From Methanobacteriota archaeon (GTDB lineage: Archaea; Thermoplasmatota; Poseidoniia; Poseidoniales; Poseidoniaceae): 55,667 bases of DNA. Below are positions 18,128 through 27,141 of the stretch, one piece after another. The stretch lies in assembly GCA_018650165.1 (NCBI GenBank), contig JABIGM010000064.1, forward strand, positions 1 through 55,667, given 5' to 3'. Position 1 is the first letter of the stretch. Every line of letters begins with the position of its first letter. The notes under the pieces were generated by a model that saw only the letters and a program-made list of their open reading frames with translations, was not told the DNA's origin and did not search any database. Both the position numbers and the translations under genes were made by a program.

Positions 18128-19873
18128 ATGGATGGCTTCGTCGATTTGGAAGAGGCTGTCAAAGCAGAAGTCAAAAATCATAATGACAATATAGAAAAAT
18201 TGGCAAGTTTTTCTGCTCTAATCCTTCTTGGAACAGCAACATGGCTAGCATGGCCTGCTTTGCAATCCGCTATGGATGGGGGCCCGCTAATCACAGGCCT
18301 AGGTCATTCAATCATCATTTTAGCATGGGGAGTATTTGTTCAAGATCTCGGTTTTCTAGATAATAAGGGAAGATCTCGGGTTGGAGCGGCAGCAACTATT
18401 TCTTGGCTCCCAATTTCAATAATGGCAATCTCAGAGCTTGAAGGAAATACCTCTCAACTAATTGGAATGTCTATCCTCCTAATTGTCTCCTTGGTACTGT
18501 TTAGAATTAGTAGAACCATATTGAATGGAGATATTGCCGTAATGAAATTTAGGGCTTTAATGGGATTCCTTGGCCTTGTCTTGGCAGGCTCACTAGCAAC
18601 AACTATCGATTTGGATAATAATTCTTCATTTGTCATCATCGGCTTTTGTTTGATTGGATTAATCTTAGCCGGAAAGGATTGGTTTGGAAATGATGACCAA
18701 CGTGCACAGCGTAAAGAATTTGATACCAGATTGAATGCCCTTGAACGCTACATGCTGATTCTGAAAAGTCAGGGCTCCGCTGTAGATCAGGCTGCAAGCT
18801 TGGTAATGACTGCAAGAGAAGAAGGTCATCGCGACCCGACGTGGGGTATGCGCCTGTTAGATGAAGCCGAGGAAGATATCGAGAGGTCGCTTTCGCTAGC
18901 AGGAGATGTTGATGAAATCAAAGCAGATTCGTTAGATGCGGTCAATACTGCTGAAGAAATCGCACCTATTGTCAAGAGGCCAAGAAAGGCCTGGGACATG
19001 GGCCAACGTGAAGTTGAATTAGGTAGTCTTAGAGAAGGAGAGGCGTTATTTCGTCAAGCCAAAAAGCGTGCTAACGAAGTTATTGAATGGTGGGGCAAGG
19101 CCGAGGCAGCAATTAGAGAAGGTGCTGCTTTACTGGCTAAATCGCCGCACGCACAGGGTAATTTAGAAGAATTATTGTCTGATGCTCGGAAGAAATTGAA
19201 TGCTGAGAAACCGAAGAAGGCATATGAATTTGCAATGGTCATTCCAGACCAAGTTGCCGCATCTGGTGACGCTATGGAAATTGCTGAAAATTCAGTTAAA
19301 GATGCTGCACGTCAATTGAAATCCGCAGATGGGCTAAACAAAGAATTACTCGAGGAAAGACTCGCTAATGCTGAAATCGCTCTAGAATCTGGAGACCATG
19401 CCCAGGCAAAGGGACTGTCAGATGGAATCGTCCGTGAGATAGTTACTGAAAGGGAAGGTATGGATGATGTTAGAAGGGCTTTGCGACAAAAGGTACACTT
19501 GATATCCCGTTGGTCTGATAGAGAAGATGCATCAGAATGGGATGCTAGATTACTCGAGATAGAGTCCGCTGCTGATGCACTCGAATGGTCTCATGCTGCA
19601 ACGCTTATTGAGCGGTTGACAAAAGATCTTGATGCTCAGGGCAAGGCTAGTGACGAAGCAACCGAATTATTAGAATTCGTTTTAGAAGAGTGGAAAACTT
19701 TGCGCAATCAATGTGACGCCAGTAGTATTGCGCTTGACGATGAGGACAGAAGGGCGACTGAAGAAGCGATTGGGCTAGCCACTGAAGCCCTACAAGCAGG
19801 TAGAATCGACGAATCTCTAGAATCCCTAGGTCTAGCGGATGGCTTCATGGAAAGGTTAAGACGACGTGTTTGA
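18128..19873 (+). CDS. Membrane protein with long helical cytoplasmic domain
   Basis: A 581-residue protein of no recognised family. About six hydrophobic segments lie in residues 20-190 (for example SALILLGTATWLAWPAL, LIGMSILLIVSLVLF). From about 195 to the end it is charged and helical, with heptad-like stretches (EFDTRLNALERYMLILKS, LLDEAEEDIERSL) and several similar helix pairs ending in Glu/Ala-rich segments. ATG at 18128 is preferred because GGGGTGG stands seven bases upstream; an ATG at 18104 in the same frame, two bases after the previous stop, would add eight residues. It probably forms a unit with the surface protein before it. It meets the tRNA thiolase gene tail to tail with no spacer (TGATTA). 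Confidence 0.65.
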   Translation: MDGFVDLEEAVKAEVKNHNDNIEKLASFSALILLGTATWLAWPALQSAMDGGPLITGLGHSIIILAWGVFVQDLGFLDNKGRSRVGAAATISWLPISIMAISELEGNTSQLIGMSILLIVSLVLFRISRTILNGDIAVMKFRALMGFLGLVLAGSLATTIDLDNNSSFVIIGFCLIGLILAGKDWFGNDDQRAQRKEFDTRLNALERYMLILKSQGSAVDQAASLVMTAREEGHRDPTWGMRLLDEAEEDIERSLSLAGDVDEIKADSLDAVNTAEEIAPIVKRPRKAWDMGQREVELGSLREGEALFRQAKKRANEVIEWWGKAEAAIREGAALLAKSPHAQGNLEELLSDARKKLNAEKPKKAYEFAMVIPDQVAASGDAMEIAENSVKDAARQLKSADGLNKELLEERLANAEIALESGDHAQAKGLSDGIVREIVTEREGMDDVRRALRQKVHLISRWSDREDASEWDARLLEIESAADALEWSHAATLIERLTKDLDAQGKASDEATELLEFVLEEWKTLRNQCDASSIALDDEDRRATEEAIGLATEALQAGRIDESLESLGLADGFMERLRRRV

Positions 19874-20830
19874 TTATTCCATCAAAGCTTTCATTTCGCA
19901 TGCTTTGCATAATTTACCACTGCACATTTGCCCACAGCCAGGACAACTAATTGGTGTTGATAAACGCTTAATTTCGGAGTCGGCATGCAATTTCTTGACA
20001 TCATCAGCCATCCGCAATAAGCCATGACGGGTTCCCGGCACATCGGCTTCCATCATAGCAATTGTTTCACGATGCCTGAATCGGAGAGCGCCTTCTCCAT
20101 GCGGGCATTCTTCGTGGTGTATTGGCAATTTTTTATGCAGAGCATAAAGATGAATCTCCTGTTCGGGAACCCAACGCAGTGGTACAATTCGAGGGGCCAT
20201 TCCCTCTAAAGGAGTACTTGTGTGAGGGGCCAGACGAAGGGTTCTTTCTAAATCTCCATTCTGCATATTCATCATAATTGTCTGTGCCATATCGTCCAAA
20301 TTATGTCCTAATGCAATTACATCAGCTCCGACTCTATCGGCTAGATGATTGATTCCTTGCCTACGGAATACACCGCAATATGAGCAAGGGGTTTTCTTAT
20401 CCCCCGACTCTATGATTTTGCCAACAACTTCATCCATTTCTTTAAATCCTAATTCTGGATAAGATACTGTCTCAAACCGAACTCCAAGACTTTCACATAA
20501 CTGGCGTGCACACTCTAGAGAAGGAGGACGATACCCCTCAATTCCTTCATCCACACAACCGCCTACGATTGTTATATCTCTGCGCTTACCTAACCTTTCG
20601 TGGATTCTTTCGAGTAGAACTGCTGAATCTTTGCCCCCAGATATTGCAACCAATATTGTAAAATCTGAATTCTTTGGAACAGTCAATTGTTCCCGAAGTG
20701 CTTTCGTAACTTTCTTCCTTACACTGTCTGCAAGATGTGATCCACACATCATCCGACCCGAATATACCTGGTGATGAATAGCCGGATTACGACACTTGTC
20801 GCAACTTTGGACTTCAAACAGGTCGGCCAT
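19874..20830 (-). CDS. tRNA 2-thiolation enzyme, Ncs6/TtuA family
   Basis: A 318-residue PP-loop ATPase that adenylates tRNA uridine and replaces oxygen with sulphur, probably at U34 (Ncs6/CTU1-type) or U54 (TtuA-type). The PP-loop SGGKDS is at 64-69. Catalytic/iron-sulphur cysteines are C149 and C152 in TPCSYCG; LGHNLDDMAQ follows. Zinc-finger cysteines stand at the N-terminus (C10, C13, C29) and the C-terminus (CPGCGQ and CKAC). This N- and C-terminal zinc ribbon layout is that of the archaeal/eukaryotic branch rather than bacterial TtcA. Which tRNA position is modified cannot be decided here. It is transcribed alone, divergent from the roadblock gene. Confidence 0.9.
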   Translation of the reverse strand: MADLFEVQSCDKCRNPAIHHQVYSGRMMCGSHLADSVRKKVTKALREQLTVPKNSDFTILVAISGGKDSAVLLERIHERLGKRRDITIVGGCVDEGIEGYRPPSLECARQLCESLGVRFETVSYPELGFKEMDEVVGKIIESGDKKTPCSYCGVFRRQGINHLADRVGADVIALGHNLDDMAQTIMMNMQNGDLERTLRLAPHTSTPLEGMAPRIVPLRWVPEQEIHLYALHKKLPIHHEECPHGEGALRFRHRETIAMMEADVPGTRHGLLRMADDVKKLHADSEIKRLSTPISCPGCGQMCSGKLCKACEMKALME

Positions 20831-21037
20831 GATGATTCCAAGAGGTTCACGGCTTGATGTGAACGGTTGAAAAACTCAATTGAAAAAACGAATTTTCAAT
20901 TGGAATCAGAACCCAAAATCCCCCGTCGTAAAAAAACCCAGTTGGCAAAATCATTCCACCCCCTAAACCGCCCTACGGGCGTTGTAGAAAGCCAAACTTC
21001 TTGAAGCCGGTTTCTACCTGAAGCCGCTTGAGCGCGC
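20831..21037. promoter_or_regulatory. Divergent spacer with three perfect dyads
   Basis: The longest gene-free stretch between coding regions here (207 bases) lies between the tRNA thiolase and the roadblock gene. It holds GTTCAC/GTGAAC (20845-20850 and 20859-20864), CAATTGAAAA/TTTTCAATTG (20877-20886 and 20893-20902, 6-base loop), and CGCCC/GGGCG (20969-20973 and 20977-20981, triloop TAC). The first two are 15-70 bases upstream of the thiolase ATG and could be operator-like sites. No tRNA or small open frame is seen. Confidence 0.5.
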
Positions 21038-21379
21038 ATGATGCAACGTATTCTGGCTGGATTCTCATCCCTACCAGGGGTTGACCAAGCATACATCATC
21101 TCACGACGAGATGGCTTGGTTTCCGCTGTAGGAAAAAGAGGTCGAACGCCAATGGTTGAACATGCCGCCCAGATAGTACAAGCCCTAGAAGCACTCGGGA
21201 AAACCCCCGGTGTTGGAAGAGGCTTGGAACTATGGTCTGAAGGAAATGGAATGCTATTACTCACTCGTTTGAGTGAAGATGCTAGTTTGATTGTTTCTGG
21301 AAAGAAGGGCGGCAAAATAGCCAGGTGGCGACACGCCATCGAATGCGATGTTGAAATGCTAAACTCAGTGATGAGGTGA
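21038..21379 (+). CDS. Roadblock/LC7-domain protein
   Basis: A 113-residue single-domain protein. The pattern LPGVDQAYIISRRDGLVSAVGKRG, then a long helix (VEHAAQIVQALEALGK), then strands LELWSEGNGMLLLTRLSEDASLIVSG and a terminal helix is the roadblock/longin-like fold of MglB-type regulators of small Ras-like GTPases. Two ATG codons stand in tandem (21038, 21041); no clear Shine-Dalgarno precedes them. The stop TGA overlaps the GAGGTGAT Shine-Dalgarno of the next gene, indicating translational coupling with the coiled-coil protein. No GTPase gene is in the window, so the partner is unknown. The roadblock call is by fold pattern, not alignment. Confidence 0.7.
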   Translation: MMQRILAGFSSLPGVDQAYIISRRDGLVSAVGKRGRTPMVEHAAQIVQALEALGKTPGVGRGLELWSEGNGMLLLTRLSEDASLIVSGKKGGKIARWRHAIECDVEMLNSVMR

Positions 21380-21384
21380 TGGAC

Positions 21385-24300
21385 ATGTTCGATCTACCAT
21401 ATGGTATGCCAGTTGAAAATGAAATCGATGTTAGTGACGGCTCTATAATGCCATTTGAAAACGGTTCGGTAACGACTTATCTTGGACGAAGGTCCACTGC
21501 GAGTGGCCATCGAATTGTACGTTCAGGGCGCGTAGTAGGCTGGATTGCTGAACCTACCAAAGGTAGCGTCCTTCTTTGTGGAGAAGCTGCAAAGTCACGT
21601 CTCGAAGAATTAGAAAATGACCCGCATCGTTTAGTGGCAAAGGCTTGGTCACAGACAGCACTTGGTTCGGTAGCAGAGATTGTACCAGAAGCATTTGAGC
21701 ACAGTGCCGATACAAGAGGACTCCTAGGTTCTGGCGATTCACTGGAGCGACTTTTATCTCGTGATTTATCAGCTGTGATTTCCAATTTAGTAATGCGACC
21801 AGAAGTTCGTGGCGGAATTGCTGTAGATTCTGGAATGCTAATCGATGATGCTGGAGATTTACCCGCTAGTCCAGAAATACTAGCATCTCAAGTCGGAGAA
21901 ACACTTGCTGGAAGAAGGGCTCTTGCTACCGATTTAGGATTGCAGGGTGCTGGCCATTGGACTCTCCACACAGGAGATGGCTCACTACTACTTGCTGAAT
22001 CAGGTGATGCTGCTTTGGCTATATGGACAGAAGCGGATGTAGACCATGGCCGATTGATTAATCAAATTGCGGCTTTGATGGAAGGAGAGATCAATGCCAT
22101 GGGTTCACGCGGTGAGTCCCTTTCAGATGGTCATGTAGTACGTGAAGGTCGCGGCGGAACAGATGCTGTGATTTCCATGCTTTCAACATCTGTAGAAGAA
22201 GGCTTAACCGGCCATCTTGCTGCAGGTAAATCATCAAAGGCAATCAGAATTGCGCTCGTAAAGGGTGTGCCAGTAGCTATCCAATCACCTGGGAATATGA
22301 AAATGATAGACGCCATGCATGCAGTGACGCAATCAAAAAGAGTCCTTGCCTTGCACAGACTCCCTGTGGGTACAATTCTAGGCTCTGAGTCCGGAAATGT
22401 ACCAGACTTTAGCCTAGATTCATTTTGTAATGAACTCGCAACCACTAGAACTCGTTCTGAATCCCGTCAAGCACTAATCAAGATTACAATGGACCAACTA
22501 TATGGTTTTGAAATTGGACTTAACAAATTACGAAAAGAGAGAACTCGATTTGAATTTGCTATATCTATCGCAACACCTTCCAAAGGTTTAGCGACCATTG
22601 AAAAAACTGCTGGAATCGATGATGGACTTCGTAGGAAGTACGAGAAGAGTGATTTGGAATTATCTGAAGCTAACCAAGAAATTGCATCATTGAAGATAGC
22701 CCTTGAATCTGCAAAGAGCATGGAAAATGCGGCAAAGGTAAATGCAAATGAAGCAAACCGTCACACGGCAGACGTTCAAGAGAAAATTGGAGCATTTAAC
22801 CGAACTATCGACCAATTACAACTTGATTTATCAGCAGCACAAGCGGCTTCCGAAAATTCAGAGTCACGTAGTGATCGTCTGTCCAAGCGAATTAACGAAT
22901 TAGAGCACCAACTAAGCCAACGCGCTGTTGAACTTGCAAGAATCCTTGGTGATTCGAAAGCAAGTTCAGAATTATCATCTCAAATTGAAGAAATGGCTTC
23001 TAAGGAGGCTGCACTCTCAAGCGATATCGATTCACATTCCGCAACTTTAGCGAGTATTCGCTCAAGGATTGATGATGACCAAAGGCGTCAACGTATGATT
23101 GAGGAACAGGTTGAAGCCACTAGAGATCGACATCGTCGGGCGCAAGGAGAATTATCAGAACTTGAGTCGAAAATCAATGATGCTCAACTATCACTGCGCC
23201 AAATAGAGGCGGAGTCACGAATTGCCCGTGACCGAACCCAAGAGGACCGCGTTAGACTTACTGAGCAAGAAAATCGCTCAATGATGATTCAATCTGAAAT
23301 GCGAGAATTGATGGATGAACGCCGTCAAGTGTTGAAGGAGTTAGGAGACCTTGGTGCAAGACGTGGCCAATCTGAGGCCGAATTATCCAATCTCCTAGAC
23401 CAAGCAGAAGCATTAGCATTGGCTCACGAAGAGGCTCTCACTGATATCAAAGAAGCGGAAATATTGCGCGCTAAATTATCAGAAGAACCGCTTGCACAGG
23501 CTCTGTTAGAAGATGGAGCTCAGTTTGATGGACTGGGCCCAGTGCTTGAACGTCTTGAACATGCTAGAACTCTAGGCTATTCGGTCTCTTTACTCGACAG
23601 GGCTGTCGAGCGTGCATTACAAGTTATTCAGGGGTGTGTTGATCATGTTGCAACAACCCCTAGGCACCTACTATCCACTGAAGTTATGTCTCTTCTTGAG
23701 CGACAGGTCCCCGAAACCGCTGGAGCGGTCAGGGGTCTTGCGAGGTGGTCTGTACAACAGCGCCTTGAGCACCAGTTAGGTGATACTGTCACAAACTTAG
23801 TTCTTGATTTGGAAAATCTACTAGAGGATTATGATCGCTCTGTAACAATGCTTCGAAGGATTAGAAATGTGCTGGAGCAGTTAGAAAAATTAGGCGCACC
23901 TACCGAACAAGTACAGGCCCTAATGAGTAATACTCGCCGCCCAGAATCATTGCCGGTTCTGGCGCGTGAAACGCGTACTCTCATCCAAAAAGCACTGGAT
24001 GATATCCATCTTGAGGCTGACATGAGGGATGCCGGTTCAGCGGTTAAACTAGAATCCACAACTAGTGCTCTCGAAGAATTACTAACTCAACTGGATGCAA
24101 GTGGTTTTGTTAATGGTGAAGTCAGAGGGGCTCTTTGGGATTTCAAACGTGAAGGGTTGCTTCCATTCGAAAGAGATTCGGTACCTGCAGGTGAAAGAAC
24201 ACCAATCAATGAAGATACATTAGAGCAAATGAAGGGAGAACTGATCGACCAAGATGTTGCTGTTGCTGTAGAGGTAAGTGAAATTACCGAAGAATGGGAA

Positions 24301-24510
24301 GAGTTAGCGACACCTATCGACGAAGATACCACCGATTCCATTGCCAAAGATACTGTAATCTCGATGGATGATGAAAGAGCACATCTTGAAGAAGAGTTAG
24401 CACGCCTTGATGCGAAATGGGATAGAAGAAGCGAACCTGTGGAAGAAGCATCGGTATCTGATACAGCACTAGATGCGCTAGAAGATTCATTGGATGGCAT
24501 TGACCTTTGA
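21385..24510 (+). CDS. Long coiled-coil protein with roadblock-like N-terminal region
   Basis: A 1041-residue protein. Residues about 140-232 (from GGIAVDSGMLIDD through LLLAESGDAALAIWTEAD) resemble a second roadblock/LC7 domain, and about 250-345 (AIRIALVKGVPVAIQSPG) may be another related alpha/beta domain. Residues about 405-705 are continuous heptad-type coiled coil rich in Glu, Arg, Gln and Ser. About 715-900 is helical, and 920-1041 is acidic. There is no Walker A motif, so it is not an SMC ATPase despite the coiled coil. ATG at 21385 is chosen because a near-perfect GAGGTGAT (21374-21380) precedes it; upstream GTG/ATG codons overlap the previous stop. It may act as a scaffold with the roadblock protein and the membrane protein that follows. 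Confidence 0.7.
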   Translation: MFDLPYGMPVENEIDVSDGSIMPFENGSVTTYLGRRSTASGHRIVRSGRVVGWIAEPTKGSVLLCGEAAKSRLEELENDPHRLVAKAWSQTALGSVAEIVPEAFEHSADTRGLLGSGDSLERLLSRDLSAVISNLVMRPEVRGGIAVDSGMLIDDAGDLPASPEILASQVGETLAGRRALATDLGLQGAGHWTLHTGDGSLLLAESGDAALAIWTEADVDHGRLINQIAALMEGEINAMGSRGESLSDGHVVREGRGGTDAVISMLSTSVEEGLTGHLAAGKSSKAIRIALVKGVPVAIQSPGNMKMIDAMHAVTQSKRVLALHRLPVGTILGSESGNVPDFSLDSFCNELATTRTRSESRQALIKITMDQLYGFEIGLNKLRKERTRFEFAISIATPSKGLATIEKTAGIDDGLRRKYEKSDLELSEANQEIASLKIALESAKSMENAAKVNANEANRHTADVQEKIGAFNRTIDQLQLDLSAAQAASENSESRSDRLSKRINELEHQLSQRAVELARILGDSKASSELSSQIEEMASKEAALSSDIDSHSATLASIRSRIDDDQRRQRMIEEQVEATRDRHRRAQGELSELESKINDAQLSLRQIEAESRIARDRTQEDRVRLTEQENRSMMIQSEMRELMDERRQVLKELGDLGARRGQSEAELSNLLDQAEALALAHEEALTDIKEAEILRAKLSEEPLAQALLEDGAQFDGLGPVLERLEHARTLGYSVSLLDRAVERALQVIQGCVDHVATTPRHLLSTEVMSLLERQVPETAGAVRGLARWSVQQRLEHQLGDTVTNLVLDLENLLEDYDRSVTMLRRIRNVLEQLEKLGAPTEQVQALMSNTRRPESLPVLARETRTLIQKALDDIHLEADMRDAGSAVKLESTTSALEELLTQLDASGFVNGEVRGALWDFKREGLLPFERDSVPAGERTPINEDTLEQMKGELIDQDVAVAVEVSEITEEWEELATPIDEDTTDSIAKDTVISMDDERAHLEEELARLDAKWDRRSEPVEEASVSDTALDALEDSLDGIDL

Positions 24511-24519
24511 GGCGTTATT

Positions 24520-24720
24520 ATGAGTTCTCTCTACCCTTTGTGGATTGAAAAATTAATTTTCATAATTTTATCTGCAGGAGCAGTCTATGCTGGAATAATG
24601 CTAGGAGATCACCTTTCTGGAGCAGCTCTTTGGGCTACTCGAATTTGTGCGCTACCAATTGTAATATTAGTGATTACAGAAGGTATTGGGCGAATGATTC
24701 AATCGAAATACGTCAAGTAA
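24520..24720 (+). CDS. Small two-helix membrane protein
   Basis: A 66-residue protein with two hydrophobic helices (about 10-30 and 36-57) and a short basic end (QSKYVK). Not recognised as a known family. GAGG overlaps the stop of the coiled-coil gene and lies eight bases before the ATG, so it is coupled to that gene and probably anchors or accompanies its product at the membrane. It meets the next gene tail to tail on TAATCA with no spacer. Confidence 0.6.
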   Translation: MSSLYPLWIEKLIFIILSAGAVYAGIMLGDHLSGAALWATRICALPIVILVITEGIGRMIQSKYVK

Positions 24721-25869
24721 TCATTCTCTGGAAGCAAAAGAAGACTCAATGAGACCCCAAAATCTCTGCCACGGTACAATATACCGTAATAGAGCCATCA
24801 ATCCAAGGAATAATAGTGCCGAGATTACAAGGCCATAAGTTAACGTTAATTCGAGAGATTCCCCCACCTGGGCGGCCCATTGCGAACCTGTAATACCACT
24901 TACCCAATCAAGTAAAACAGAATGGAATCCTAATGCAATCGTAGTGGCTACAACAGTTAATGAAAGGAATATTGCCGTATGGCGGAGGTGCCCATTTAGC
25001 AAATTATCCATTTGTGCTACGTATTCAGGGTCTCTCTTACAGGATTCAGGAAGACGATATGCATATTCTAATTGTCTAATTACTCCAAAGGCTGACTCTT
25101 GGAATACCATCATCAAACAAGCGATTAATATCAAAGAAAACTGTTCTGCCGTGACTAAGCCGAATACAGTTGGTTCGGAAACAATAATTTCGAGAGCTGT
25201 GAGTTGTGCCCCATAACTCCCTAATTGCGCACGTATCAATGGGAATGTCAAGATGGCATGAACACCGAGGAAAAGCAAAGTGAAGCCGATAGACCAAGCC
25301 ACACCACGACGAGAAAGTCCCCAAATTCCCTTTGTTCCTGTTATAATTGGTAACAAATAGAATGTCATGATAACTAGTGATAGCATCATCAATAGTGGCC
25401 ATTCCAGTAACTTTAGTACATCATTACCTGGTGCACTCCATCCATCGCTAACAAGTTGCCATGCATAACTGAAAATAAATCGGCCTGCTAGCAATGTAAT
25501 TAGAGTGATAATAAATCCTAACTTTACTCTCTGCTGAATCTTTTGTGTCTGGAATGCTAGAAAAGCCATCGCGCCACCAAGCCCTAATCCGAGCCCTAGT
25601 GGAACATAGAAACGAGCAAGCCCCTCATTGCCAATACCAGTAAGCCAGTCGCCTAGAGGAAGTTCTATTCTTAGACCTGTTTCTAGAGTCTCAAACAGTT
25701 GTGTATGGTCGATACTACCAACCACATAGGTAGATACTACTTCCAAATACATCCAAACTAATGCTAGTGTTGCAAGTACTTGTAAAGTAACAATTTGCCA
25801 TTGGACACGCAACTGACGAAGATGAAGGGAACGTGCTCCTTCTCCTTGTGGGGTTACTTCACCTGCCAT
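24721..25869 (-). CDS. Eight-helix membrane protein downstream of DUF58
   Basis: A 382-residue protein with about eight membrane helices, the first near residues 25-50 and the last near 345-365, and a charged N-terminal tail. It is not recognised as a named family. The ATG is preceded by GAGGTGAGAT at 4-5 bases, the same leader found before the DUF58 gene, and it follows that gene by nine bases, so it is the last gene of a DUF4350-DUF58-membrane operon. In other genomes DUF58 operons often also carry membrane proteins with DUF4129 or similar domains; no DUF4129 motif is seen here. Confidence 0.7.
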   Translation of the reverse strand: MAGEVTPQGEGARSLHLRQLRVQWQIVTLQVLATLALVWMYLEVVSTYVVGSIDHTQLFETLETGLRIELPLGDWLTGIGNEGLARFYVPLGLGLGLGGAMAFLAFQTQKIQQRVKLGFIITLITLLAGRFIFSYAWQLVSDGWSAPGNDVLKLLEWPLLMMLSLVIMTFYLLPIITGTKGIWGLSRRGVAWSIGFTLLFLGVHAILTFPLIRAQLGSYGAQLTALEIIVSEPTVFGLVTAEQFSLILIACLMMVFQESAFGVIRQLEYAYRLPESCKRDPEYVAQMDNLLNGHLRHTAIFLSLTVVATTIALGFHSVLLDWVSGITGSQWAAQVGESLELTLTYGLVISALLFLGLMALLRYIVPWQRFWGLIESSFASRE

Positions 25870-25878
25870 TATCTCACC

Positions 25879-27132
25879 TCAGTATCCTCTGACCTGCAAT
25901 AATGCTTGCGAGAGGTCCATATCCGGCATCCAATCAATCACTTGACTGCCGAATCCAGCCAATGATGTTAGTCTGTTTTGTCGCTCAATCTTGAGTACTT
26001 CGTAAGACATTCTTGGAATGCGACTCACTAAACGCTCAAAGTCGATTGAAGATGGAGAAAGTACTGTGACTTCATGCCCTCGTCCAACTAGGTCACGAAC
26101 TGCTGATGGGACCGTACCATCCCCTTCACATGATGAGATAATGAATACGGGGCTACCTCTGCTAAATCTCGCTGCTAAACTGTTGGTAACTGCTTGTAGC
26201 GGCATAGTCCCTCTAGGGGCGACACCTGCAAGCGAAGATAGGATCTTGAAATACTGCTTATCACCGGTATCAGGAGGCAAGAATGAGAGTTTTTCATCAT
26301 ATATCGTTAGCGATACTGAATCCCTACGTTGGATAAAGAAAGATGCTAGACTTGCTGCAGCTACAGTACCCATCTCTAATGGATTCTTCAAAACCGTTCC
26401 AATTCTTGCAATATCTCTACTGTCCAGAATGATATACAGGTCGGTTACCGCATCACGGCATTTTTCGTTTATCATCAATTCCCCGGTTCTGGCAAATGCT
26501 TTCCAATTGATATTCTTGAATGGGTCACCCGGGACATATTCTCTAAGGGAATAAAATTCAGTACCGGGTCCAGGGGTTCTCAGTGTTGTTGCACCTGTGT
26601 ACATCTTTGCAGTTCGAGAACGGATGAAGGCTTCTTCAACATCACGGATTTGTGGGAAGATAATTATGTCAGAATGGTGATCAACATACATTTCATCTAC
26701 TGATAGATTGAATGTATTTCTATATCGAAGAGAGACTGGTCCTACCGAATAATGTCCACGCAGTGGGCAGCGTAGAACATAGCGGATTCTTGCGCTTTCT
26801 CCTGGTTTGAGATTGAGACGCATTTGGTTTAGTCCACTACGTAATTTCATTTCGTGTGGAACGTTATCATACACCTCTAGTTGCTGTGTTTTACGTCTAC
26901 TGCGGTTAGTTACTAACAACTCAACATACAGGTCATCCCCTTTGTACAAGTTGTCGGCAGATAATGTTCGTTGAACTTCAACATCACCATGCCCACTAAC
27001 CCATGAATTAACTACGATGAATGCAATGAATGCTAGACCTAAAATCATCATTTGATGATTGGAAATCATCATACCGATTAGAATCAATGCGATCCCACCA
27101 GTGAAAGTAAATGCTGCCTTACGTGTCCACAT
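25879..27132 (-). CDS. DUF58 domain protein
   Basis: A 417-residue protein. Two hydrophobic segments near the N-terminus (about 8-24 and 28-45) anchor it. A beta-rich region similar to transglutaminase-operon proteins follows (LYVELLVTNRSRRKTQQLEV). The DUF58 core includes LREYVPGDPFKNINWKAFARTG, whose R-x-Y-x-x-G-D-x-x-R/K-x-I-x-W signature is the family hallmark. It ends with a von Willebrand A-like fold (TDLYIILDSRD). DUF58 proteins usually pair with a MoxR AAA ATPase; none is adjacent, although Cdc48 lies upstream. GAGGTGAGAT stands just before the ATG. Role in envelope or complex assembly is inferred from the family only. Confidence 0.9.
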   Translation of the reverse strand: MWTRKAAFTFTGGIALILIGMMISNHQMMILGLAFIAFIVVNSWVSGHGDVEVQRTLSADNLYKGDDLYVELLVTNRSRRKTQQLEVYDNVPHEMKLRSGLNQMRLNLKPGESARIRYVLRCPLRGHYSVGPVSLRYRNTFNLSVDEMYVDHHSDIIIFPQIRDVEEAFIRSRTAKMYTGATTLRTPGPGTEFYSLREYVPGDPFKNINWKAFARTGELMINEKCRDAVTDLYIILDSRDIARIGTVLKNPLEMGTVAAASLASFFIQRRDSVSLTIYDEKLSFLPPDTGDKQYFKILSSLAGVAPRGTMPLQAVTNSLAARFSRGSPVFIISSCEGDGTVPSAVRDLVGRGHEVTVLSPSSIDFERLVSRIPRMSYEVLKIERQNRLTSLAGFGSQVIDWMPDMDLSQALLQVRGY

Positions 27133-27141
27133 TATCTCACC

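Noticed and set aside
21385..24510. SMC/Rad50-like chromosome ATPase
   Set aside because: Long coiled coil is present, but no Walker A, Walker B or ABC signature is found at either end.
26018..26554. 178-codon plus-strand open frame inside the DUF58 gene
   Set aside because: Antisense to the conserved DUF58 core, so a shadow of that codon use.
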